Source of the DNA: JAPPFW01 sp965231815
GTDB lineage: Bacteria > Actinomycetota > Acidimicrobiia > Spongiisociales > Spongiisociaceae
Length of the DNA: 64,000 bases
Direction of reading: 5' to 3'
NCBI GenBank assembly: GCA_965231815.1
Contig: OZ246890.1
Coordinates: forward strand, 3,100,001 to 3,164,000
Below, piece after piece: positions 15,936-23,297 of this stretch (within the stretch, counting starts at the first letter, position 1; every line of letters starts with the position of its first letter). The translations under genes were made by a program, and so were the position numbers. The notes under the pieces are model-generated. The model saw only the letters and a list, made by a program, of their open reading frames with translations. It searched no databases and was not told the origin of the DNA.

Positions 15936-17137
15936 GCTCCGAACCGGCGGACCGGTTCTCCCATGACGTTCCATATCCCCGCAACGGTAGGACGGCTCGT
16001 GCCGGCCCCTCGGATACCTACCATCCTGGCCCGGGTCACGAAAGCTTGAATGCGGAACGCGCAGATGACGGTGTCGCCTTCCTGCACCGATCGGTTGGCC
16101 GCAGGATGCAATCTTGCGTAGTAGTCAATTCCGGCGGGGCTGGGAAGCTCCAGTGGTACGGCATCGGAGGAGGCGTCCTCCGGAGCGGTTGCCGTCAATG
16201 CTTGCGCTTGATACGTGTCGAAGACGGGATCCACGTAGAAGCCGCCTCCGAAGCAGAGCGGAACACCCTGATGCACATGAGCGACCTCTGTAAGGTAGAG
16301 AACGGCAGGGCGTTCCGGAAGTTCCTCGACCGCGTGCAGGGGTGTAGTGCCGGTGAGACCATGACCAGGTTCAACCTGGGTGGCGCCGACATCGGCCAGG
16401 AGCTTCAGCACCGCCACCGACGTGGTTCCGGGGGCATTGACCTCGATCCCGTCCCTGGAGCCGAGGAGTGCGGCTGCCGCCTCCACGCCGCGGGCGAGTG
16501 TTTCGACGTTGGAGGTTGTTGCCACCTTCCTGCGGGTGGCATCGTAGAGCAGCGCCGGGAATGTGGTAAGCCCGGCGAAGCGCAATCCGTCGAGTCTGTT
16601 CACGTACTCGATAGCGGCGGGGAGGTCCTCCAGCCTGAAGCCGCCCTCGTGGCCCGGATAGAACGTGTCGCCCTCGTTCCAAACCCGCAACAGAACCTGC
16701 TGGGTACGTCCGTGCCTCGCTACTGCTCGCGACGCTGCCCTAGCCTTGGACCGGGAGAAGATCGTCCAGTACTCGGGCGCGAGCCGGGCCGCCTCGGTCG
16801 TATCGGACCGGGCGATCTGGACGAGATGGCCCAGGTTGCCCAGCTTGTGTCCCCCCGTCACTATCGGACGGGCACAATCCATGTCGACCGCCACGTACCC
16901 GTCCACACCACCTGCGGTTATGGCTTCGAGAGCGGCGGGCGCCCGTCCGAGTTGTTTCGTCATCGCGTATACCTTCAAACCCAGCCGGTGGGCCTCCGAG
17001 GTCAGGGTACGGGTGTTGGTCTCGAGAGTGTCGAGGTCGATGACGTAGGCGTTGGGAGGGACCTGCCCCTCCTGGTGCAGCCGGATTGACGCCTCGACGA
17101 AGGGCCGGTTCCGCTCGACGAGTGACTCAAGGAACAT
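15932..17137 (-). CDS. yhfX: YhfX-like PLP enzyme (fold type III)
   Basis: This 401-residue protein has the alanine-racemase/D-threonine-aldolase fold. It closely follows E. coli YhfX as I recall it: NAYVIDLDTLETNTRTL, YAMTKQLGR (PLP-binding Lys at about residue 60), GHLVQIARSD, TFYPGHEGGF, VNAPGTTSV, VEPGHGLTGT and CFGGGFYVDP. The reaction of YhfX is not established to my knowledge; racemisation or aldol chemistry on an amino compound is expected from the fold. It is embedded between the permease (six bases) and the ATPase (overlap) of an ABC importer, so it likely acts on the imported compound. The small serine- and alanine-rich insertion near residue 320 is unusual. Confidence 0.85.
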   Translation of the reverse strand: MFLESLVERNRPFVEASIRLHQEGQVPPNAYVIDLDTLETNTRTLTSEAHRLGLKVYAMTKQLGRAPAALEAITAGGVDGYVAVDMDCARPIVTGGHKLGNLGHLVQIARSDTTEAARLAPEYWTIFSRSKARAASRAVARHGRTQQVLLRVWNEGDTFYPGHEGGFRLEDLPAAIEYVNRLDGLRFAGLTTFPALLYDATRRKVATTSNVETLARGVEAAAALLGSRDGIEVNAPGTTSVAVLKLLADVGATQVEPGHGLTGTTPLHAVEELPERPAVLYLTEVAHVHQGVPLCFGGGFYVDPVFDTYQAQALTATAPEDASSDAVPLELPSPAGIDYYARLHPAANRSVQEGDTVICAFRIQAFVTRARMVGIRGAGTSRPTVAGIWNVMGEPVRRFGA

Positions 17138-17143
17138 GATCGC

Positions 17144-18142
17144 TCAACTTTCGCTCGGTGCTCGCATGCTGAGTGCGACCGCCACGATGATGATCAAGCC
17201 CCGGGCGATCAACTGATCGGCCACCTCCAGCCCCATCAGGATGAGGCCGTTGTTGAGCATGGCCATGATGACCGCACCGGTTACGGCGCCGGTAATCGAA
17301 GCGCGGCCTCCGAACAGGCTTGTCCCGCCGATCACCACCGCAGCGATCACGGTCAGCAGGTCGTTCTCACCCAGATCGTGGCGCCCGATAGCGAGCCTTC
17401 CTGCCAGGAGGACCCCGGCGATGGCAGCCGTGGTGGCGCTCAGCACTAGGGCGCCCACCCGGATGCGGTCGGTGTTCAGACCCACGGCCTTGGCCGACTC
17501 CCTATCGGTTCCCGTGGCGAGCACATGACGACCCCACCGCAGATGGTGGAGTGCGAAATGCCCGAGCCCGAAGACGATGAGCGTCCAGATTACGAGGGAC
17601 GAGACCGGACCCAGCGAGCCCGCCCCGAACAGGGCCGAGAACCTGTCGTCCCGTATCGGCAACGACTGGAGGTTGTTCATGTTGCGGGCGATCCCACTGA
17701 TGATTCCCAGCGTGCCTAAGGTGACCAGGAAGGAAGGTACGCGGATCTTGACCGTGAGGAGACCGTTCACCAGGCCGATAAACAGTCCCGTACAGACTGC
17801 GGCCAGCGTGCCGGGGAGCCAGCCGTGGGATCCGACCACGGTCGCCGCTACCAGGGAAGATAGGGCGACGGTCGAGCCTACCGACAGGTCGATCTCCGCT
17901 GACGCGAGCGCGAACGCCATCCCGACCGCCATAACCGCGATGGGCGCAGCCTGGCGGCCGATATTCAGCAGGTTGGACCAACTGAGGAACCCGTCATCCC
18001 ACAGCACCACCGCAAAGGCGACGAGGATCGATACGAAGGCTAGGTAGACGACGTACTGGCGGAACCCGTCGCCGTCGTGTCGGGTTCGACGCGACCTACC
18101 CCGGCGGGCTAGCGCACGTACCGGACTCCGTACTACTTTCAA
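17144..18142 (-). CDS. Sugar ABC transporter permease, RbsC type
   Basis: This 332-residue membrane protein has about eight to ten hydrophobic helices. The hallmark ASAEIDLSVGSTVALSSLVA of the BPD_transp_2 family (ribose, fructose and autoinducer-2 permeases) is near residue 105. VTLGTLGIISGIARNMNN and GGTSLFGGRASITGAVTGA also match. An Arg-rich cytoplasmic N-terminus of about 25 residues precedes the first helix. It forms the channel of the importer with the neighbouring ATPase and binding protein. Confidence 0.92.
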   Translation of the reverse strand: MKVVRSPVRALARRGRSRRTRHDGDGFRQYVVYLAFVSILVAFAVVLWDDGFLSWSNLLNIGRQAAPIAVMAVGMAFALASAEIDLSVGSTVALSSLVAATVVGSHGWLPGTLAAVCTGLFIGLVNGLLTVKIRVPSFLVTLGTLGIISGIARNMNNLQSLPIRDDRFSALFGAGSLGPVSSLVIWTLIVFGLGHFALHHLRWGRHVLATGTDRESAKAVGLNTDRIRVGALVLSATTAAIAGVLLAGRLAIGRHDLGENDLLTVIAAVVIGGTSLFGGRASITGAVTGAVIMAMLNNGLILMGLEVADQLIARGLIIIVAVALSMRAPSES

Positions 18143-18177
18143 TACTGGGATTCCTTGGACCCGCGGGCTGCTACAGC

Positions 18178-20385
18178 TTATCCTCCCAGCGCTTGCATGA
18201 TTTGGGGTGGTGGGTTGGTTGCGAGTGATTGTTGGTAGGCGTCGATGATGTTGTCGGCGGTGACTTTGATGGCGGGTACGACCGTGAAGGGTGGGGCGGA
18301 TTTGCCGATGAGGCCGTAGGCGCCTTCAAGGGCCATGGTACGGCCTAGAGCGTAGGCTTCGTCGGCGGCGATTCCGACGATGTTGCCGCCTTCTACCAGG
18401 TCGAGCGAGACGTTGGTGTCGAGGTCGAGGGTGACGACTGCTACGTCGGTTGCTCCCGCGGCGCGTAGCGCGGCTAGCACTCCGTCCGCGGGTCCGGCTG
18501 ACCAGGGGGCGTAGATACCGTCGAGGTCGGGGTTTCTGGTTAGCAGCGAGGAGGCTATCTGCTCGGCGGCGGCGGGATCGGCGAGGCCTTGCTCGTCGAC
18601 GATTTCAATGCCGGGATAGGCGGCTTGGATCCAGTCTTTGAAGGCCTGGTCTCTTTGGTTGGTGACGTAGTAAGCGGCGTCATGGTAAATGAAACCGATC
18701 TTGCCTTGGCCTCCGAGAGCGTCGGCCAGCAGATCGGCTGCGGCGATTCCCATGGCTGCGAGGTCATCGGTGACGATTCCTACGTAGTCGGTTCCATGGA
18801 CGTAACCCTCGGGAACGTTGCTTAGGAACACCAACTGTGTGCCGGCTTCTACCGCGGGGCGGAATGCTTCGGCGCCCGAGACGGGGTCGATGACCAGGCT
18901 GATGATTATATCGGGGTTCTGAGCCATTACGGTCTCGACATCGTTGGCTTGCTGCGCGGCGTCGAACTGGGCGTTGGTTTCGGCTATAACCTCAATACCG
19001 AGCTCGGAGAACGCGTCCCTGGCGCCCTGGCTAACCGCGTCGGAGAACGCACCGGCCGTGTGCCATAACAGAGCAGCCGTGTAACCACCCGACCGCACCC
19101 GAGCTGTCTCATCGGTCGACAAACTGATCTCACCCGACGGTGTAGCCGCCTCACCCCCAGGCCCCCGAGTCACCGGCACTTCCGGCATCTCTCCGAGCGC
19201 TTGCATGATTTGGGGTGGTGGGTTGGTTGCGAGTGATTGTTGGTAGGCGTCGATGATGTTGTCGGCGGTGACTTTGATGGCGGGTACGACCGTGAAGGGT
19301 GGGGCGGATTTGCCGATGAGGCCGTAGGCGCCTTCAAGGGCCATGGTACGGCCTAGAGCGTAGGCTTCGTCGGCGGCGATTCCGACGATGTTGCCGCCTT
19401 CTACCAGGTCGAGCGAGACGTTGGTGTCGAGGTCAAGGGTGACGACTGCTACGTCGGTTGCTCCCGCGGCGCGTAGCGCGGCTAGCACTCCGTCCGCGGG
19501 TCCGGCTGACCAGGGGGCGTAGATACCGTCGAGGTCGGGGTTTCTGGTTAGCAGCGAGGAGGCTATCTGCTCGGCGGCGGCGGGATCGGCGAGGCCTTGC
19601 TCGTCGACGATTTCAATGCCGGGATAGGCGGCTTGGATCCAGTCTTTGAAGGCCTGGTCTCTTTGGTTGGTGACGTAGTAAGCGGCGTCATGGTAAATGA
19701 AACCGATCTTGCCTTGGCCTCCGAGAGCGTCGGCCAGCAGATCGGCTGCGGCGATTCCCATGGCTGCGAGGTCATCGGTGACGATTCCTACGTAGTCGGT
19801 TCCATGGACGTAACCCTCGGGAACGTTGCTTAGGAACACCAACTGTGTGCCGGCTTCTACCGCGGGGCGGAATGCTTCGGCGCCCGAGACGGGGTCGATG
19901 ACCAGGCTGATGATTATATCGGGGTTCTGAGCCATTACGGTCTCGACATCGTTGGCTTGCTGCGCGGCGTCGAACTGGGCGTTGGTTTCGGCTATAACCT
20001 CAATACCGAGCTCGGAGAACGCGTCCCTGGCGCCCTGGCTAACCGCGTCGGAGAACGCACCGGCCGTGTGCCATAACAGAGCAGCCGTGTAACCACCCGA
20101 CCGCACCCGAGCTGTCTCATCGGTCGACAAACTGATCTCACCCGACGGTGTAGCCGCCTCACCCCCAGGCCCCCGAGTCACCGGTGCTTCCGGCGCAACC
20201 GGCGCTTCCGGCACTGCGGTGGTCGCCGGCCGGGTGGTGGTGGCGGCCCGAGTGGTGGTGGCGGCCCGAGTGGTGGTGGTCTCCTCATTTGCGTCCCCGC
20301 CGCCGCAGGCGACGGCCAGCAGGCCGAGAACCACCATCGTCACGACGAGCATACGCTGCTTCGGTGTTCTTGTTCTTGTTCTCAT
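18178..20385 (-). CDS. Lipoprotein sugar-binding protein with two near-identical binding domains
   Basis: This 735-residue protein has a lipoprotein signal (LGLLAVACGGGD, lipobox cysteine at about residue 27) and a Thr-rich linker (TTTTRAATTTRAATTTRP). Two consecutive periplasmic sugar-binding domains of the RbsB/Peripla_BP_4 type follow, each about 330 residues and running from PVTRGPGGEAATPSGEISL to PPPQIMQAL. The domains are the same protein twice; the DNA repeats are listed separately. Single-domain proteins are the rule for this family. The ATG at 20385 has AAGGGAGGAACA just upstream, whereas the frame continues without support. The product may be a true double-domain receptor, an unstable recent duplication or an assembly artefact. 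Confidence 0.9.
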   Translation of the reverse strand: MRTRTRTPKQRMLVVTMVVLGLLAVACGGGDANEETTTTRAATTTRAATTTRPATTAVPEAPVAPEAPVTRGPGGEAATPSGEISLSTDETARVRSGGYTAALLWHTAGAFSDAVSQGARDAFSELGIEVIAETNAQFDAAQQANDVETVMAQNPDIIISLVIDPVSGAEAFRPAVEAGTQLVFLSNVPEGYVHGTDYVGIVTDDLAAMGIAAADLLADALGGQGKIGFIYHDAAYYVTNQRDQAFKDWIQAAYPGIEIVDEQGLADPAAAEQIASSLLTRNPDLDGIYAPWSAGPADGVLAALRAAGATDVAVVTLDLDTNVSLDLVEGGNIVGIAADEAYALGRTMALEGAYGLIGKSAPPFTVVPAIKVTADNIIDAYQQSLATNPPPQIMQALGEMPEVPVTRGPGGEAATPSGEISLSTDETARVRSGGYTAALLWHTAGAFSDAVSQGARDAFSELGIEVIAETNAQFDAAQQANDVETVMAQNPDIIISLVIDPVSGAEAFRPAVEAGTQLVFLSNVPEGYVHGTDYVGIVTDDLAAMGIAAADLLADALGGQGKIGFIYHDAAYYVTNQRDQAFKDWIQAAYPGIEIVDEQGLADPAAAEQIASSLLTRNPDLDGIYAPWSAGPADGVLAALRAAGATDVAVVTLDLDTNVSLDLVEGGNIVGIAADEAYALGRTMALEGAYGLIGKSAPPFTVVPAIKVTADNIIDAYQQSLATNPPPQIMQALGG
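18188..19176. repeat. 989-bp direct repeat, copy A (inside the binding-protein gene)
   Basis: Base-by-base reading against 19196-20184 (offset 1008, which keeps the reading frame) found one difference. It is a G at about 18437 versus an A at about 19445, silent in the Asp-Leu-Asp codons. A 19-base spacer separates the copies. Confidence 0.95.
19196..20184. repeat. 989-bp direct repeat, copy B (inside the binding-protein gene)
   Basis: Second copy of the duplication; it encodes the N-terminal of the two binding domains. Identity stops at 20184, where the Pro/Ala-rich linker begins. The short sequence around ACTTCCGG/GCTTCCGG in the linker recurs near both junctions and could have mediated the duplication. 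Confidence 0.95.
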
Positions 20386-20399
20386 TGTTCCTCCCTTGA

Positions 20400-21656
20400 T
20401 CACCCTTTCCCGGTTTCCTCCACGCCGCACCACGAGGCCACGAAATGGGCCAAGCTGCGAGTCGTGGAAGTCAGCTCCTCAATGGCTAGCCGTTCGAAAG
20501 GGGTGTGACAGTTCGCTATATCTCCCGCGGCGAAATACACGCCGGGTATCCCCGCCGCTCGGAGAAGTGGTTTCTCGGACCAGTACGGAGCGCCTTCGAT
20601 CCGGGCTTGCCTACCGGTCGTCCGTTCGATCGAGTTCATCAATTCCGACACGCCGGGGTGATCCGGCGACACCTCGTCGGGTGTTCCGCCTACACGGTGA
20701 TCGCGAGGGGCGGCGAAAGCCACATCGGCGGAGACTCCGAAATGTTCGGATACCTTTGCCACGATCCGTTGTAATAGGTCGGCTTGGAGGTCGAGGTCGT
20801 CTCCCGGTAGCGCCTTCTGGATGAGGGATAGCCGGAAGTCGCCAGGAACGGCGATGTTGCCGCCGGCCTCGACGCCGGTGACGAGCAGGAATCGGTGTCC
20901 GAGCAGATCGTGCGGTGGACCGGCCCGAAGTTTCTCGTCGTGGCCCCAGAGTTCCCCCAACAGGAAGTGGCCGGCCCGGAGAGCGTCTATGCCTTGCTCC
21001 GGGGTCCCGAAGTAAGCCGACTTTCCTGAGAGAGTGATATCAGCTATCAAGAACCCCATCTGCGCCGTGTACACCGCTCCCGTGGTCGGTTCTGTATAGA
21101 TGGCAAAGTCAGGGACCCTGCCTGCATCCGGGAAGAGCGTCGCTGCGGCCGCCCGCATCCCTATTGAGAGGCCGGTTCCAGGCTGCCCCGACTCCTCGTC
21201 ACAAACGAATACCCCGGTGAGGGTGCCTGACAGGCGGTAGCCCGCTCTGTCGACCGCCCGGACCGCCTCGATGATGGAACAGATTCCTGCCTTCTGGTCG
21301 GTCACGCCCCGGGCCCGGATCTCGCCCTCGGAGATATGTCCGGTGAAGGGATCGGCCAGATCGGACCCGGCCCACTCACGCACCCAGTCATCCGCATGAA
21401 CCGTGTCCAGATGACCGGCGAGGACCAGCGAACGTCCATCCGGCCCTCCCGCCTCTGCGTAGACGTTGGGACGGTCGGGTTCCACCTCCTCTACCCGTAC
21501 TTCGCTCCAGGGCCCGATCGCCAGTTGTTCCCTCACCCATCCGGCGAATGCGGCCTCGTGGGGGGTGATGCTGGGAATGCGTACCGCTTCGAGAACCATC
21601 CCGACCAACTCAACCTGGTCGACCGCCTCGGCTACCCGGTCGGGCGCCGACCTCAC
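20400..21656 (-). CDS. M20-family metallohydrolase (ArgE/DapE/ACY1 type)
   Basis: This 418-residue cytosolic zinc hydrolase has the M20 ligand set: AGHLDTVHADD (His and Asp), RGVTDQKAGICS (bridging Asp), CDEESGQPG (general-base Glu and ligand Glu), and a C-terminal ANCHTPFERLAIEE carrying the last His. The dimerisation domain is at about residues 200-310. M20 enzymes remove acyl or aminoacyl groups from amino acids, peptides or amino sugars; the substrate is unknown. It overlaps the ROK gene by four bases (ATGA) and precedes the binding protein by 14 bases, so it probably deacylates or cleaves the imported compound. Confidence 0.85.
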   Translation of the reverse strand: MRSAPDRVAEAVDQVELVGMVLEAVRIPSITPHEAAFAGWVREQLAIGPWSEVRVEEVEPDRPNVYAEAGGPDGRSLVLAGHLDTVHADDWVREWAGSDLADPFTGHISEGEIRARGVTDQKAGICSIIEAVRAVDRAGYRLSGTLTGVFVCDEESGQPGTGLSIGMRAAAATLFPDAGRVPDFAIYTEPTTGAVYTAQMGFLIADITLSGKSAYFGTPEQGIDALRAGHFLLGELWGHDEKLRAGPPHDLLGHRFLLVTGVEAGGNIAVPGDFRLSLIQKALPGDDLDLQADLLQRIVAKVSEHFGVSADVAFAAPRDHRVGGTPDEVSPDHPGVSELMNSIERTTGRQARIEGAPYWSEKPLLRAAGIPGVYFAAGDIANCHTPFERLAIEELTSTTRSLAHFVASWCGVEETGKG

Positions 21657-22858
21657 GGTCCGGTCCTCTTGCCGAGTCGTCCCTGCACGAACGTCGTCGT
21701 GACTGAAGCCCTGGCCGTCGAAACGGCGCCAAGCAACGCGGCACGGCTCCCGAGTCCGGAAGCCACCAGCTCGGGGGTTGCGTCCAGATAGGCGCCGAGC
21801 TTCGACCGGACCGCGTCCACGAATAACGGGTTGGATCCCACCCCTCCCCCGAAGACGATGCGGGCCGGATCGTTGACCCAGCAGAGCGACGCTACGGCTA
21901 GCGCCATCCCCTCGGCGGCGACCCCGAGAGCCTCGGAAGCGGCATCATCCCCTTGTGATGCCGCGAGGAGGAGCTCCGAGACATCGGCGTCGCCGTCGAG
22001 ACGGGAAGGCCGGCCGTCTGCCAGCGATTGCTTGAAACGACTGCGCATGGCCGGAGCGGATGCCACATCCTCGAGCGTGCAGCGCGCCCCGGTGGCCCTA
22101 CGCGGTTTGGAGATGTCCACCGACCCGAGCTCACCGGCGGCGCCGTGTCCACCCCGGTACAGTCGCCCGTCCATGACCAGGCCGGCGCCGATCCCCGTAC
22201 CCACCGATATCGCTACGAAGTCGAGGCTGCTGTGGTCGTCCATCGCTTCAGCTTCGGCCACCGCGGCCAGGTTGACGTCGTTCTCGATGGTGACCGGGAT
22301 GCCGAGGCGCTTCGATAATTCTGCCTGGATGGGTAGATCGGCAAACCCTGCCAGGTTGGGTGACATCTCGACCCGATCCGCTACGGGCCGATACACCCCC
22401 GGCACACCCACACATCCGGATTCGAGGAGATGGCTCTTATTCCCCATCTGTTCGAGTAGGCGGGTAGTGGTCTCTACCACAAGATCCATCGCTTGGCGGG
22501 CGTCAGAAGGTGTTTTCAGGCGTTCCTCTACCAGGATCGTGCCGAGAAGATCGGCAATGCCCACAATTACCTTGGTGGCGCCGAGGTCGACTCCCACCAC
22601 CAGAGCGGCATCGGGAACCAGCACGTAGGGTAAGGCTGGTCGACCGATCCTCCCTTGCGACCGCTCCGGGGAGATGAGGCTCACTACTCCCGCGTCCTCG
22701 AGGTCAGACACGAGCGCGGAGACGGTCGGCTTCGAGAGGCCGGTCCGGCGAGCGAGCGTGGCTCGTGAGATCGGAAAGGGGGCGGCCTCGATGAACTCCT
22801 CGAATACAGCTTGACCGTTGCGAAGGCGAAGAGCCCAGGAGCCGGATCCGTCGATCAT
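21653..22858 (-). CDS. ROK-family transcriptional regulator
   Basis: This 401-residue protein has an N-terminal winged helix (about residues 12-75, SRATLARRTGLSKPTVSALV). A ROK sugar-kinase-like domain follows, with GVDLGATKVIVGIAD, GVPGVYRP, IENDVNLAAVAEAEA and SVGTGIGAGLV. The zinc-binding cysteine cluster common in ROK proteins is degenerate: only one cysteine remains in TGARCTLEDVA. Such regulators (NagC, XylR, Mlc) bind a sugar or sugar phosphate and release DNA. It is the first gene of the catabolic operon and is likely autoregulated, given a palindrome over a promoter-like sequence about 200 bases upstream. Confidence 0.9.
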   Translation of the reverse strand: MIDGSGSWALRLRNGQAVFEEFIEAAPFPISRATLARRTGLSKPTVSALVSDLEDAGVVSLISPERSQGRIGRPALPYVLVPDAALVVGVDLGATKVIVGIADLLGTILVEERLKTPSDARQAMDLVVETTTRLLEQMGNKSHLLESGCVGVPGVYRPVADRVEMSPNLAGFADLPIQAELSKRLGIPVTIENDVNLAAVAEAEAMDDHSSLDFVAISVGTGIGAGLVMDGRLYRGGHGAAGELGSVDISKPRRATGARCTLEDVASAPAMRSRFKQSLADGRPSRLDGDADVSELLLAASQGDDAASEALGVAAEGMALAVASLCWVNDPARIVFGGGVGSNPLFVDAVRSKLGAYLDATPELVASGLGSRAALLGAVSTARASVTTTFVQGRLGKRTGP

Positions 22859-23297
22859 CTTCCCGGCCGGAACGGTCGGGGGCGTGACATGCGGTTGCCT
22901 GCAATAGCACGGATACGCGCCGGGCCCGAGCTATAACGGAATGGGTACCGGTTTGATGTAGTTGGCATCCGGTTATCTAATCCCATCCAGATGAGGTGGC
23001 TAGGTGTTGATCTCCCGTTGGGGACGCTTCGACTTACAGCCACATTCTGGATGTACCAGGGTTAGTTTGTCAAGCTATCTTACTAATTAACCCTGGAGCC
23101 CATTCTGAACTCCCGGAAAATCGGAGCCGGCTTGCAGTCGTTGCAGATACGCGGAGGAATGTTCGAGAGTGGACCGTTAAACCCTCCGGAGGAAGGTTCG
23201 AGACACGAGAAGGTTTGTACGAGCCCATGGCGGGATGTTGCTCGGCTTCCGGCTGTCGATCCGGGGCGCGCCTACTCGGTGTTGCCGGTTCGAGCGG
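22859..23297. other. Intergenic region between recN and the ROK operon
   Basis: About 440 bases with no convincing gene. Its one notable structure is the promoter and palindrome at 23044-23096. The remainder, including the part after the recN stop, shows no clear terminator hairpin with a T run. Confidence 0.6.
23044..23096 (-). promoter_or_regulatory. Candidate promoter and operator of the ROK operon
   Basis: On the minus strand a TTGACA box (complement of 23068-23073) is followed 18 bases later by CAGAAT (complement of 23044-23049). The -35 box lies inside an inverted repeat with arms CCAGGGTTA (23056-23064) and TAACCCTGG (23088-23096); a nested TTAGT/ACTAA pair sits at 23062-23066 and 23082-23086. 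ROK regulators commonly bind AT-rich palindromes beside promoters, so autoregulation is plausible. Confidence 0.5.

Noticed and set aside
15830..17089. Long open frame on the plus strand opposite the yhfX-like gene
   Set aside because: It lies wholly antisense to a well-recognised protein, has no family motifs and no ribosome binding site; it is a by-product of GC-rich codons.
22855..23043. 62-residue leader peptide before the ROK gene
   Set aside because: Its ATG directly abuts the proposed -10 box, so it would lie upstream of or at the transcription start; no coding character.
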